DNA of 24,023 nucleotides from CAKZQX01 sp034437035 (GCA_034437035.1 DAOTUI010000028.1:1-24023); one strand, 5' to 3'; positions 1 to 8,372 are shown, numbered from the stretch's first letter. Program-made: numbers and translations. Notes: generated by a model from the sequence alone, not told the origin.

Positions 1-70
1 CCGTAATGTGTAAAACATTTCTGCAATTTTCATCGCCATGTGGGGCGAGATGCTTCCCAAGTGGCCGTTT

Positions 71-99
71 TTGACCGGCTAATGGGGAAATTTTACGAA
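71..99 (+). promoter_or_regulatory. Candidate sigma-70 promoter of the signalling block
   Basis: TTGACC (71-76) and TACGAA (94-99) are separated by exactly 17 bases and lie 38 bases before the first start codon. The -35 box is good and the -10 box is weak. A GGTGAG ribosome-binding site (122-127) follows. The rest of bases 1-136 holds nothing else recognisable. Confidence 0.35.
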
Positions 100-136
100 C
101 TCGTTCCGAAAATAAGCGAACGGTGAGAAGATAGTT

Positions 137-2870
137 ATGGATGCGAAGAAATCAGTTCGTCAACTGGTGGTTGTCGGTGCGTCGGCGGGCGGCATTGAGG
201 CGCTGACCACGCTGGTCTCCATGCTGCCCGGGGATTTTCCCGCCCCGATTGCGATTGCGCAGCATCTTGATCCTACCCGGCCCAGCCATCTGGCGCGCAT
301 CCTGGAGCGGCATGCCACCCTGCCCGTTATCAGCGTCGAGCAGCATGTGCCGCTGGAGAATGGCACGATCTATGTTGTACCCTCACAACTACCATCTGCA
401 GATTACCGACCATGATATCAGCCGCACACCGGATCATCAGGAGCGGCCCAAGCCCTCGATTGACCATCTGCTCAAAAGTGCCGCCGAGATCTATGGCGAG
501 GCACTGATCGCGGTGATCCTGACCGGCATGGGCTCCGATGGCGCGTCCGGGGCGCGGGAGGTCAAGGAGCGCGGCGGGACGGTGATTATTCAAGACCCGC
601 AGACCGCGGCCTACCCCAGCATGCCGCTCTCCTTGCAGCCCTCGGTGGTGGATATTACCGCGCCCCTGGAGAAGATCGCGCAGATCCTCTATGATCTGCT
701 GATGGGGGAACTGGTGCCGGAGCACTATCCCGGTGAAACGGACGCCGGGGATACCGAGGCGGAGTTGCAGCAGTTGCTGACCCAGGTACACGATATCAGT
801 GGGGTGGACTTCTCCAGCTATAAGCGGGGGACGATCCAGCGGCGCATTCAGCGGCGCATGGTCGCCATCGGTACGCCCTCGCTGGCGGAGTATCAGCGCT
901 ATGTGGATATACATGCCGAGGAGTACCAGCGGCTGATCAGCAGCTTTCTGATTAAAGTTACTGAGTTTATGCGCGATCAGGAGTTGTTCAGTATGCTCCA
1001 GCGCGAGATCCTGCCTGTCCTGGTTGAGCGGGCCGAGATCAATCGTACGGGTGAACTGCGCATCTGGTCGGCGGGATGTGCTACCGGCGAGGAGGCCTAC
1101 TCGCTGGCGATCCTGGTATCTGAGGTGCTGAACGACCGACTGGAGCGGTTTAATGTCAAGATCTTTTCCACCGACCTGGACCCGGAGGCAGTCGCCTTTG
1201 CCCGCCGTGGGATCTATCCGGCGTCGGCGCTGGCGACGATGCCCAATCATCTGATCAAACGCTATTTTACTGAACGTAACGGCAACTACGAAGTCTCCCA
1301 CATGATCCGCCGCCTGATCGTGTTTGGCGAACATGATCTGGCCCAGCGCGCGCCTTTCCCGCGCATTGATCTGGTCGTCTGCCGCAATGTGCTGATCTAT
1401 TTTACCCGCGAGTTGCAGCAGCGCACCCTGCGGTTGTTTGCCTTTTCCTTGCGCAACGACGGCTACCTGGTGCTGGGCAAAGCCGAAACGGTCAGCCCTT
1501 CGGGTGAGCATTTTGTGACCGACTATCCGCAGTTGAAGATTTACCGACGACGCGGCGAGCGGCTGTTGATCCCGCCGCCCCTGGATGCGGATACCCCGCA
1601 TACCGCCGCACAGCGCACCGTGCGCCGGCAGCGCCAGGGCGTTGTCTCCGAGTTGTCGCGCATACAGCGACAGTTGCAGCGCAGCCATAGCACGAATGAG
1701 ACGCTGCTGCTCAATCTGCCGGTCGGCGTGGTGGTGGTCAACCAGCAGTATGATATCCAGGAGATCAACAGCGCCGCCCGCCGTCTGCTGGGGATCTATA
1801 GCCCGGCGATTGGGCAGGACTTTGTGCATCTGGCGCAGAACCTGCCCGCCCGCGAACTGCTGCAGGCGATTAACCAGGCGGTTGAAGAAAACCGGAATGT
1901 GTCCCTGGACGAAGTTGCGGTCGAGGATATGAATAGCGGGCAGCGCACCTATCTGCAACTGACCTGCTACCCCTACCAGATTACCGAACAGGAAAAGGTG
2001 CTGCGCTATGGGCTGATCCTGGTCACTGATGTCACCGCGGTCATTGAAGATCGCCGACAACTAGAGGCGGCGCGGGACGAGCAGGCGCGGCTGGCGGCGG
2101 AACTGGAGCGCACCGTGGCCGAACTACGCCGGGCCAATGCCGACCTGGAGCAGAGCAATGCACGGTTGCAGCAGGCCAATGCCGACCTGGAAACTGCCCG
2201 GCAGCAGGCGCTTGAGCGGGGGGAGCAGAATGCGCAGAATGTTGAGCGGCTGATGCAGACCAATCGTGACCTGGTCAAGGCGAATGAGGAACTGTCCAAC
2301 ACCAACCAGGAGCTGCGTTTCATCAATGATGAGTTCCTGATGACCAACGAAGAGGCCCAGGCCGCTACCGAGGAGTTGGAAACGCTGAACGAGGAGACCC
2401 AGGCCACCAACGAGGAACTGGAGACACTGAACGAGGAGCTGCAGGGCACGATTGAAGAACTGACTACAACCAATAATGATCTGATGGTCCGCAACGAGTG
2501 CCTGCTGGCGCAGATCGGCGACCTGGAAGCGGCGCAGCAGGCCGGCATACAAGAACAGACCCTGCTGCGCGAACTGTTTGCCCGGCTGCCCGATGCGCTG
2601 CTGCTGGTCAACGCGGCGGGCGAACCCTGGTTCAGCAATGCCGCCTATGATGACCTGATGCGCCAGGATGGGCATGTGACGGACGAGCAGGGCCAGACCA
2701 TCCCGCCGGAGGTCATGCCGCAGGCGCGCGCGGCCCGGGGCGAGAGTTTCAGCATGCCGCTCTTCATCCGCACCCTTGACGGCAACCAGCACTACACAGC
2801 CCATGGCTACCCCCTACCCAACCAGGAAACCGGCGCGGGCGGCATCGTCATCATCCGCCGCGAAGCGTAG
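137..2870 (+). pseudogene. CheB-CheR fusion with PAS domains and coiled coil, frameshifted
   Basis: This is a chemotaxis-type methylesterase/methyltransferase fusion in two frames, about 910 residues if joined. The first frame (137-415) carries the CheB start with nucleophile S16 in GASAGG and H43 in AQHLDP. The CheB end, with the catalytic Asp in LTGMGSDGA, lies in the next frame, which is open to 2870. Removing one T near base 380 (CCC-T-CAC) joins them. CheR (about residues 208-475) has the SAM-binding motif WSAGCATGEEAYS. A PAS domain (about 522-635), a long coiled coil with repeated ATNEELETLNEE-like units, and a second PAS-like segment follow. In this family the enzymes normally modify receptor glutamates, and such fusions often end in a histidine kinase; this one ends without one. 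A separate kinase gene starts 184 bases later. The shift may be a real mutation or a sequencing error, because both frames look well conserved. Confidence 0.85.
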
Positions 2871-2886
2871 GGGTACCGAATTCTAC

Positions 2887-2932
2887 CACGAGGTTCACGA
2901 GGTTCACGAGGTTCACGAGGTTCACGAAGGTT
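2887..2932. repeat. 9-bp tandem repeat, CACGAGGTT x4 plus a degenerate unit
   Basis: Four exact CACGAGGTT units (2887-2922) are followed by CACGAAGGTT. The array sits 17 bases after the stop of the CheB-CheR gene. There are no spacers, so it is not a CRISPR. Related TTCGTG words recur at 3035-3048 and throughout 8214-8372. Confidence 0.9.
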
Positions 2933-3050
2933 GATAATTTTACAATTTCGTGTAGAGACGAGAAAATTTCCGCCGCTACTGGTATCGTAAACTTCACCTC
3001 AAATCGTTCCCACGTCTGCATCCCTACCAATCCCTTCGTGTCCTTCATGG

Positions 3051-3056
3051 TACAAT
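3051..3056 (+). promoter_or_regulatory. Candidate -10 box TACAAT overlapping the first ATG of the kinase
   Basis: TACAAT followed by GG overlaps the ATG at 3055. If it is a -10 box, transcription would begin near 3063 and that ATG could not be used. AAAGGAG (3075-3081) and an in-frame ATT at 3091 would then set the start. The catalase gene has the same GTACAATGG followed by a Shine-Dalgarno start about 50 bases later. The -35 box is not obvious. Confidence 0.3.
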
Positions 3057-4875
3057 GGAGTTCCCGAGCAGCCGAAAGGAGAAGGGCCCCATTAAAGCCG
3101 AAGAGTTCAACCCGACGAACATCCAGAGTTGGACCAGCGCCGTTGCCGCCATGCGTCGCCAGCTTGCGGCCATGGAGCAGCGTGCCCAATCTCAACAGGC
3201 ATCGCCCAATCTGCTCCAGGAGACCATCGAGGCGCTGCATATCACCCTGGAACAGCTTGATCAGACCGGCCAGGAACTAAGCCGGCAGCAGGAAGAATTG
3301 GAAGCGGCACGGGCCGAAGCCGAGGCCGAGCGCACCCGCTATCAGGAGTTGTTTACGTTTGCGCCGGATGGCTACCTGGTAACGGACACCCGGGGCAAGA
3401 TCCAGGAGGCGAACCAGGCCGCAGCGACACTCTTCAATTTTACCACGGAGTTTCTCCAGGGACGGCTGCTACTAAACTTTATCACGCCTGAGGAACACTC
3501 CCGGTTTAGCATGCTCATAGCGCAGATCTGCCGGGGTGAGCCGATCGCGCCCTGGATCGGGCAGATGCAGCGGCGCAGGCATCAGGTGTTCGATGCCGCC
3601 ATTACCGCCGCCCCGGTGGTTGACCGGACCGGACAGGTGGTCGCCATCCGCTGGATGCTCCGCGATGTGAGGGACCAGTTGGAGGTTGAGCGACGCGCGC
3701 AACACTTTGCCACCCGCCTGCGCCATCTCCGCACGATTGACCAGGCGCTACTCGCGGCTCACTCACCTACTGAGATTGTCGATGTTACCCTCGATCATGT
3801 CCGGGCGCTGATCCCCTGCCGGCATGCGGCAGTGATCATCTTTGCGCCGGAAACCGGCACGGCGACTGTCCGCGCCCGTTCATTTGACGACGGAGCCGCC
3901 GCGCAGGAGCAGAACGGACAGATGCCCCTGCCGCCGCTCGATCCGCTGCTCAAGTTACAGTATGGTGAGTACTGCCTGGCCCGAGATCTTCGCACGCTGG
4001 ATGAACCGTACGCAGCAGTGCGGGGCTACCTGGAGCACCAGAGCATGCAGGCGACGTTGAGCATGCCGCTGGTCGTGCAGCAGCAGGCAATTGGTATACT
4101 CCTGTTTGGCGCAACTGCGGCCGATACGTTCACGCACGAGCATATCAGCATTGCCCAGGAGATTACCGACCAGTTGGCCGTTGCCATCCAGCAGTCCCGC
4201 CTCTTCGAAGTGGTGCAGACCAACCAGGAACGCACGTCAGCACTCTCCCGGCAGTTACTGGATATCCAGGAACAGGAGCGCCGTGCCATCGCCCGCGAAC
4301 TGCACGACGAGGTGGGGCAAGCGCTGACCGGGCTGCAGCTCTCCCTGGGGATGCTCCGCCGTAGCGCCACCCCGGAGCAGCAGCCGCAGCTTACCAATGC
4401 CGATAGCATTTTAGTCGAGTTGATGGAGCGGATCAATACTATGTCGCTCAACCTGCGCCCCTCGGTCCTGGATAATCTGGGCGTTCTGCCCGCCCTGGCG
4501 CGGCAGATTGACCGCTATACCCAGCAGACCGGCATCCAGGTTGATTTCCATCACGCGGGGCTGAACCGTCGCTTCCCCCTGGAGATCGAAACGGTGGCCT
4601 ACCGGGTGGTACAGGAGGCGCTGACCAATGTAGCGCGGTACGCCGGAGTGGTGCAGGTGCAGGTGCAAGTAACCGTCCAGGACGAGCCACAGTGCATCAT
4701 GATTGAGATCCTCGACGAGGGCCAGGGGTTTGATCTGCCGGCGACGCTCAACGCGGGCACCTCGAGCGGCGTCTCCGGCATGTACGAGCGGGTCGGGCTG
4801 GTCAGCGGCAACCTGTTTATCGAAACCGCCCCCGGCCAGGGCACGACCATCATCGCCGAAATCCCGTTGCCTTAG
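3055..4875 (+). CDS. Soluble PAS-GAF sensor histidine kinase, NarX/DegS type
   Basis: This is a cytoplasmic sensor kinase of up to 606 residues with no membrane segment. Numbered from ATG 3055, it has a helical region (30-105), a PAS domain (about 95-210), a GAF domain (about 225-380), and a HisKA_3 box EQERRAIARELHDEVGQ with phospho-acceptor H417. The HATPase domain has N-box EALTNVARYA (N525), a DEGQGFD G1 box and a GVSGMYERV G2 box. Family members pass phosphate to LuxR/NarL-type response regulators, but none is visible here. The position just after a CheB-CheR-PAS protein lacking a kinase domain suggests the two may work together; this is inference. The start is uncertain. ATG 3055 has no ribosome-binding site and overlaps a TACAAT, whereas ATT 3091 follows AAAGGAG by nine bases. 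Confidence 0.93.
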   Translation: MEFPSSRKEKGPIKAEEFNPTNIQSWTSAVAAMRRQLAAMEQRAQSQQASPNLLQETIEALHITLEQLDQTGQELSRQQEELEAARAEAEAERTRYQELFTFAPDGYLVTDTRGKIQEANQAAATLFNFTTEFLQGRLLLNFITPEEHSRFSMLIAQICRGEPIAPWIGQMQRRRHQVFDAAITAAPVVDRTGQVVAIRWMLRDVRDQLEVERRAQHFATRLRHLRTIDQALLAAHSPTEIVDVTLDHVRALIPCRHAAVIIFAPETGTATVRARSFDDGAAAQEQNGQMPLPPLDPLLKLQYGEYCLARDLRTLDEPYAAVRGYLEHQSMQATLSMPLVVQQQAIGILLFGATAADTFTHEHISIAQEITDQLAVAIQQSRLFEVVQTNQERTSALSRQLLDIQEQERRAIARELHDEVGQALTGLQLSLGMLRRSATPEQQPQLTNADSILVELMERINTMSLNLRPSVLDNLGVLPALARQIDRYTQQTGIQVDFHHAGLNRRFPLEIETVAYRVVQEALTNVARYAGVVQVQVQVTVQDEPQCIMIEILDEGQGFDLPATLNAGTSSGVSGMYERVGLVSGNLFIETAPGQGTTIIAEIPLP

Positions 4876-4881
4876 GTGCGT

Positions 4882-4941
4882 TGCACGTTTGCACGTTGCA
4901 CGTTGTCACGGTTCACGCATCACGCATCACGCATCACGCAT
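4882..4941. repeat. Short tandem repeats, TGCACGTT-like then CACGCAT x4
   Basis: Three TGCACGTT-like units (4882-4904) pass through a transitional segment into four exact CACGCAT heptamers (4914-4941). They end five bases before the start codon of the next kinase, so they occupy the place where its ribosome-binding site should be. Confidence 0.85.
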
Positions 4942-4946
4942 CAGTT

Positions 4947-6746
4947 ATGTCACTCCGTCTACGTCTAACATTAACCTACCTGCTGGTGACGGTCGGCGGG
5001 CTCTTGCTGCTGGGAGGCGGCTTTATTGCCCTGGCCGGACGCTACACCGCGCAGCAGCGGGAGCGCACCCTGGCGGGGCAGGCCGAGGTCTATGCCAACT
5101 TTGTCACCGAGTTGGTGCGCACGCCGACCGGGTTGCAATCGCTTGCACCCGACCTGGCTGCCGGCGGCGTGGTGCCGGGTGATGTGACGGTGCGAATCTT
5201 CTCCCCGGCCGGTACTCTGCTCAGCGGGCAGCGCGGGCTGGGCCCCTTCCCCAGTCGCGCCGTGCTGGAACTGGTCGAGAATCCCCTGCCGCTGCCGATT
5301 TCCCAGGTAGCCGACCGGCGCTATGTCGCGTACCCGATTGTGCGTGACGGGGCACTGCTGGGGGTGGTGGAACTGTCCCACCCGACCGGCGAGGAAGCCC
5401 GGTTACAGCGGGCACTCCGCGTGATGGTGGGGCAGGCGGCGCTGCTGGCGGCACTGGTGATGACCCTGGTTAGCCTGCTGGTGGCGCGCTCGATTGCCCG
5501 CCCGATCACGCAACTGACGCGCCACGCCGGGGAACTGGCCGCCGGCAGCCCGGCGCACCCGCCGCCCCCTGCCCCACTAGCGGACGCGTCCCCCGGTCAA
5601 ACGCGCCGCTCCCGCTCAGACGATGAGATTCACCGGCTGGCCCGCAGCCTGGAAGAGATGGCCGGGCAACTCCAGGCGCGCATTGCCGAGGCCGAGCGCG
5701 AGCGCACCCGACTGGCGGCGGTGCTGACAACCATCTCCGAAGGTGTGGTTGCACTGGACGCGGCGGGCGAACTGCTGTTTGCCAATCCTGCGGCGGCGGC
5801 GCTGCTGGAGAGCGCTTCACCGGCAGAGATTGCGCCGCGCCTGGCGACCCTGGACCTGCCGCCACCGGACGATCTGCCGGTGGAACATGAGGTAATGCTT
5901 GGGGCGCGGCAACTGCTGATTACGATCAGCCCGGTCAACCCGGCGACCCGCGCGCCTGTCGTCCAGGCCATCCCGCCGCAGGTGCCGGCGACCGTCTGGG
6001 TGTTGCGCGACGTGACCCGGCTAAAAGCGCTGGAGCAGGCCCGGACGCGCTTCTTTCGCAGTGTCTCGCATGATCTGCGCACGCCGCTGACGGCGATCCG
6101 CGGGATGCTGGAGAATCTACAGGATGTCGCCCCGCCGGAGCAGCAGGCCGGCCTGACGACCCTTGAAGATGAGACCGCCCGCCTGGCCCGCCTGGTGGAA
6201 GAGTTGCTGCATCCGCCCGCCGATGGGCTGCTGCTGCCCGCCGAGCGGCGTCCGGTCCATCTGGATATGCTGGCGCGCGAGATCTGCGATCTGCAGCAGG
6301 GCCGCGCGCGGCGCGCCGGGATCAGGCTGACCTGCACAGTCGCGGATAGCCTGCCGCCGGTGTATGGCGACCGCGACCGGCTCAAGCAGGCGCTGCTCAA
6401 TCTGCTGGATAATGCGCTGCGGTTTACCCCGGCGGGGGGCACCATTACCGTTGAAGTGACGGCGGTACAGCCCGACCGGCCCGCCGGCGCGTCCACCGTC
6501 CGCTTGAGCGTTGCCGACAGCGGCCCCGGCGTACCCGCCGAACTGCGCGAGCGCATCTGGGAGCGCGGGGTGCGCGGGGTTGATCTGGGATATCCCGGCG
6601 CGGACGGGGAGCAGCGCGGGGCAGGGCTGGGGCTGGCAATCGTGCGCGAGATCGTCACCGCCCACGGCGGGCGCGTCCAGGTTGAAGCGCAGGCTCCGCA
6701 GGGCGCGCGGTTTGTGCTGGAACTGCCGGGGCAGCACCTGCCCTAA
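4947..6746 (+). CDS. Membrane-bound HAMP-PAS sensor histidine kinase
   Basis: This is a 599-residue two-component sensor kinase. It has an N-terminal membrane segment (LTYLLVTVGGLLLLGG, about residues 8-30), an extracytoplasmic region of about 130 residues, and a second membrane segment (VGQAALLAALVMTLVSLLVA). A HAMP linker (ARPITQLTRHAGELA), a PAS-like domain, a HisKA box RSVSHDLRTPLTAIRG with H375, and a HATPase domain follow. The last has N-box NLLDNALRFTP, ADSGPGVP and GAGLGLAIV. It would sense an envelope signal and phosphorylate an OmpR-type regulator that is not in the window. ATG 4947 (MSLRLRLTLTY) is chosen over an in-frame upstream start at 4881 because the extra residues would be encoded by heptamer repeats. 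No strong ribosome-binding site is visible. The gene lies 71 bases after the previous kinase. Confidence 0.93.
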   Translation: MSLRLRLTLTYLLVTVGGLLLLGGGFIALAGRYTAQQRERTLAGQAEVYANFVTELVRTPTGLQSLAPDLAAGGVVPGDVTVRIFSPAGTLLSGQRGLGPFPSRAVLELVENPLPLPISQVADRRYVAYPIVRDGALLGVVELSHPTGEEARLQRALRVMVGQAALLAALVMTLVSLLVARSIARPITQLTRHAGELAAGSPAHPPPPAPLADASPGQTRRSRSDDEIHRLARSLEEMAGQLQARIAEAERERTRLAAVLTTISEGVVALDAAGELLFANPAAAALLESASPAEIAPRLATLDLPPPDDLPVEHEVMLGARQLLITISPVNPATRAPVVQAIPPQVPATVWVLRDVTRLKALEQARTRFFRSVSHDLRTPLTAIRGMLENLQDVAPPEQQAGLTTLEDETARLARLVEELLHPPADGLLLPAERRPVHLDMLAREICDLQQGRARRAGIRLTCTVADSLPPVYGDRDRLKQALLNLLDNALRFTPAGGTITVEVTAVQPDRPAGASTVRLSVADSGPGVPAELRERIWERGVRGVDLGYPGADGEQRGAGLGLAIVREIVTAHGGRVQVEAQAPQGARFVLELPGQHLP

Positions 6747-6773
6747 TCCGCGTTACACGGTGGGTGACAGTTC

Positions 6774-6789
6774 CATGCTGCCACAGGCG
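6774..6789 (-). repeat. Remnant of the hairpin repeat, inverted
   Basis: CATGCTGCCACAGGCG is the reverse complement of the conserved CGCCTGCGGCAGCATG border of the hairpin repeats, with one mismatch in 16. It lies about 45 bases before copy A in the opposite orientation. It may be a decayed fourth copy. Confidence 0.5.
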
Positions 6790-6832
6790 AGTAGGGCCGT
6801 TCGTTTATGCAACCGCCTGGTTTGGAACCGAT

Positions 6833-7057
6833 CACGTACCCTCCGTCATGTAACACGACTTATGCGGTGCAGTCTGTTCCGGCACGGTGCCGGACCCGAA
6901 AGTCAGATTCGCCTGCGGCAGCATGGTACTCTTCTTTTCTTTTGCACAAAAACGTTGCACTTTGTGCAACGTTTTTGTGCAAAAGATCTGGTTTCTTCCG
7001 CCCTGCCGGAGGCGAAACGGCCTTTCATAGGCGCATATGCCTGACGTGAGAGCTGAC
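6833..7057 (+). repeat. Hairpin repeat family, copy A
   Basis: Copy A is a 225-bp unit beginning with CACGTA. A leader contains TCATGTAACACGAC and TATGCGGT, and exactly 47 bases follow to the end of CGCCTG. The border CGCCTGCGGCAGCATG follows, then a hairpin core with a perfect 22-base stem and TTT loop (arms 6939-6960 and 6964-6985; inner stem GCACAAAAACGTTGCAC), then the right border CCGCCCTGCCGGAGGCGAA. The left TTCGCCTGCGGCAG and right CTGCCGGAGGCGAA borders also pair with one mismatch, forming an outer stem. No protein is supported in this unit. Confidence 0.85.
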
Positions 7058-7265
7058 CACGTAACGCGTGTCATGTAACACGACGTACGCGGTTACCATG
7101 CAAACCAGACGCTTCACCCGCTGGGAGCCCGATTCGCCTGCGGCAGCATGGTACTATGTTTATCTTTTTCCGAAAATTTGGCACGTTGTGCCAAATTTTC
7201 GGAAAAAGAATGTCCCATTCCGCCCTGCCGGAGGCGAAATGTTCTTCCGAGTCAGGGACCACGTA
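7058..7265 (+). repeat. Hairpin repeat family, copy B
   Basis: Copy B directly follows copy A in the same orientation and shares its CACGTA boundary; another CACGTA closes it at 7260-7265. The leader (TCATGTAACACGAC, TACGCGGT, then 47 bases) and both borders match copy A. The core is a perfect 21-base stem with a GTT loop (arms 7164-7184 and 7188-7208), but its inner sequence CCGAAAATTTGGCAC differs from that of copy A. Copies A and B fill most of the 705-base gap between the kinase and the DUF4397 gene. Confidence 0.85.
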
Positions 7266-7325
7266 CCCCCAATCCCGCAGAAGTTGCACCATTTTGATAC
7301 ATCCATTGATAGATAAGACTTCGTA

Positions 7326-7331
7326 TATAAT
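7326..7331 (+). promoter_or_regulatory. Candidate -10 box TATAAT for the DUF4397 gene
   Basis: A consensus TATAAT lies just beyond copy B. The nearest TTGATA (7306-7311) leaves a short 14-base spacer, so the -35 assignment is weak. The predicted leader is about 115 bases and ends in a strong AAAGGAGG (7438-7445). Confidence 0.45.
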
Positions 7332-7451
7332 GTATAGCGTCACGAGGCAGGGACAATATGGCACGACCGCCCTTTTTGCGGTATGCAGTTGGCTTGCCGA
7401 TCGTTGGCAGATGTTGGTGGATACGCCAGTCAAGTTTAAAGGAGGAACTCT

Positions 7452-8138
7452 GTGCGACGTATTCTGATGATGGTTGGGGTTCTGGTTGCGCTGGTGGCCT
7501 TGCTGCCACTGGCAGTTACGGCCCAGGAAGATCCGGCGCTGGTGCGGGTTATGCATGCCTCACCCGATGCGCCGCCGGTGGACGTGTTTGTTGATGGTAC
7601 GCCGATCCTGGAGGGAGTGCCGTTCTTTGCGCTGAGTGGCGCGCTGGCGGCCCCGGCGGGCACCTACCGCATCCAGGTTGCGCCCACGGGGGCCGGGCCG
7701 GATGGGTCGGTGATTGACGCGCCGGTTACGGTTGAGGGGGGCAAGGCTTATGTCATTGCCGCCGTGGATACCGTCGAGAGTATCGAGCCGCTGGTGCTGG
7801 AAGATAACACCGGCATTCCCCCGGCCGGCCAGGCCCGGGTGCGGGTCTTCCACGCGGTGCCGGATGCGCCCGCCGTTGATGTCAAGCTGGCCGGTACGGA
7901 TATTGCCGTGGTCGGCAATCTGCCCTTCAAGGCGGCGAGCTATGTGGATGTTGACGCGGGTAGCTACACCTTCGACATTACGCCCGCCGGTTCAAACGAG
8001 GTCGTCTTCACCACGCCACCGCTGCGGCTCGAGTCGGGCTGGAACTACAGCCTGATCGCCACCGGCTTCCTGACGCCCGAGTCGGAGGAAGATCCCGGCT
8101 TCTGGGTGCAGGCCCGGATCGACCAGATTACGCAGTAG
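7452..8138 (+). CDS. Secreted DUF4397 domain protein
   Basis: This is a 228-residue exported protein of unknown function. GTG 7452 is chosen as the start because AAAGGAGG lies six bases before it. A signal peptide (MRRILMMVGVLVALVALLPL...) has a likely cleavage after AVTA (residue 24). The mature part holds two copies of the DUF4397 motif: VRVMHASPDAPPVDVFVDG near residue 31 and VRVFHAVPDAPAVDVKLAG near residue 131. Each repeat is predicted to be a beta-sandwich. DUF4397 proteins are extracellular or surface-associated in many bacteria, with no agreed biochemical role. The protein has no lipobox or membrane anchor. It is probably transcribed alone, with a -10 box at 7326 and a hairpin terminator 34 bases after the stop. 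Confidence 0.92.
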   Translation: MRRILMMVGVLVALVALLPLAVTAQEDPALVRVMHASPDAPPVDVFVDGTPILEGVPFFALSGALAAPAGTYRIQVAPTGAGPDGSVIDAPVTVEGGKAYVIAAVDTVESIEPLVLEDNTGIPPAGQARVRVFHAVPDAPAVDVKLAGTDIAVVGNLPFKAASYVDVDAGSYTFDITPAGSNEVVFTTPPLRLESGWNYSLIATGFLTPESEEDPGFWVQARIDQITQ

Positions 8139-8172
8139 GTTGCTTCAGGGGAAGATTGATGCGACGGCAGGG

Positions 8173-8201
8173 GCCGGCAGCGTGAAGTTGCCGGCTTCTT
8201 T
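8173..8201 (+). terminator. Rho-independent terminator of the DUF4397 gene
   Basis: GCCGGCA (8173-8179) pairs with TGCCGGC (8189-8195) across a nine-base loop and is followed by the T-rich TTCTTTGTGTG. Confidence 0.75.
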
Positions 8202-8213
8202 GTGTGTGTGACA

Positions 8214-8372
8214 GTCTGGACCACGAAGGCCGCAAAACGCCGCGAACATCGGCGAGAGCGTCTGGCGTGCCGATTGCGTTTCGCGGCCTTCGCGTTCTTT
8301 TGTGGATTTCGTGATGCGCGTCAATTGCATTTCGTGGACTTCGTGCAATTTCGTGCTGTTCGTGGTCCAGAC
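8214..8372. repeat. 159-bp element with perfect 14-bp terminal inverted repeats
   Basis: GTCTGGACCACGAA (8214-8227) is matched perfectly by TTCGTGGTCCAGAC (8359-8372). Inside, GGCCGCAAAACGC pairs with GCGTTTCGCGGCC with one mismatch, giving a second stem. The right half is packed with TTCGTG words, as in TTTCGTGGACTTCGTG. No coding capacity is supported. It may be a MITE-like or REP-like sequence. Confidence 0.7.

Noticed and set aside
375..420. Programmed frameshifting in the CheB gene
   Set aside because: There is no slippery heptamer of the usual type and no matching pseudoknot that I can see, and CheB-CheR proteins are not known to use it. A mutation or read error is simpler.
330..2060. 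576-codon open frame on the minus strand
   Set aside because: It lies antisense to the clear CheB-CheR reading and has no family motifs; long antisense frames are common in GC-rich DNA.
2887..2932. Regular repeats taken as a CRISPR
   Set aside because: The units are directly adjacent, with no spacers, and no cas gene is present. The same applies to 4914-4941 and 19037-19057.
6807..7316. Short open frames across the hairpin repeats
   Set aside because: They run through both hairpin arms, lack ribosome-binding sites, and differ between copies; the conserved feature is the DNA structure.
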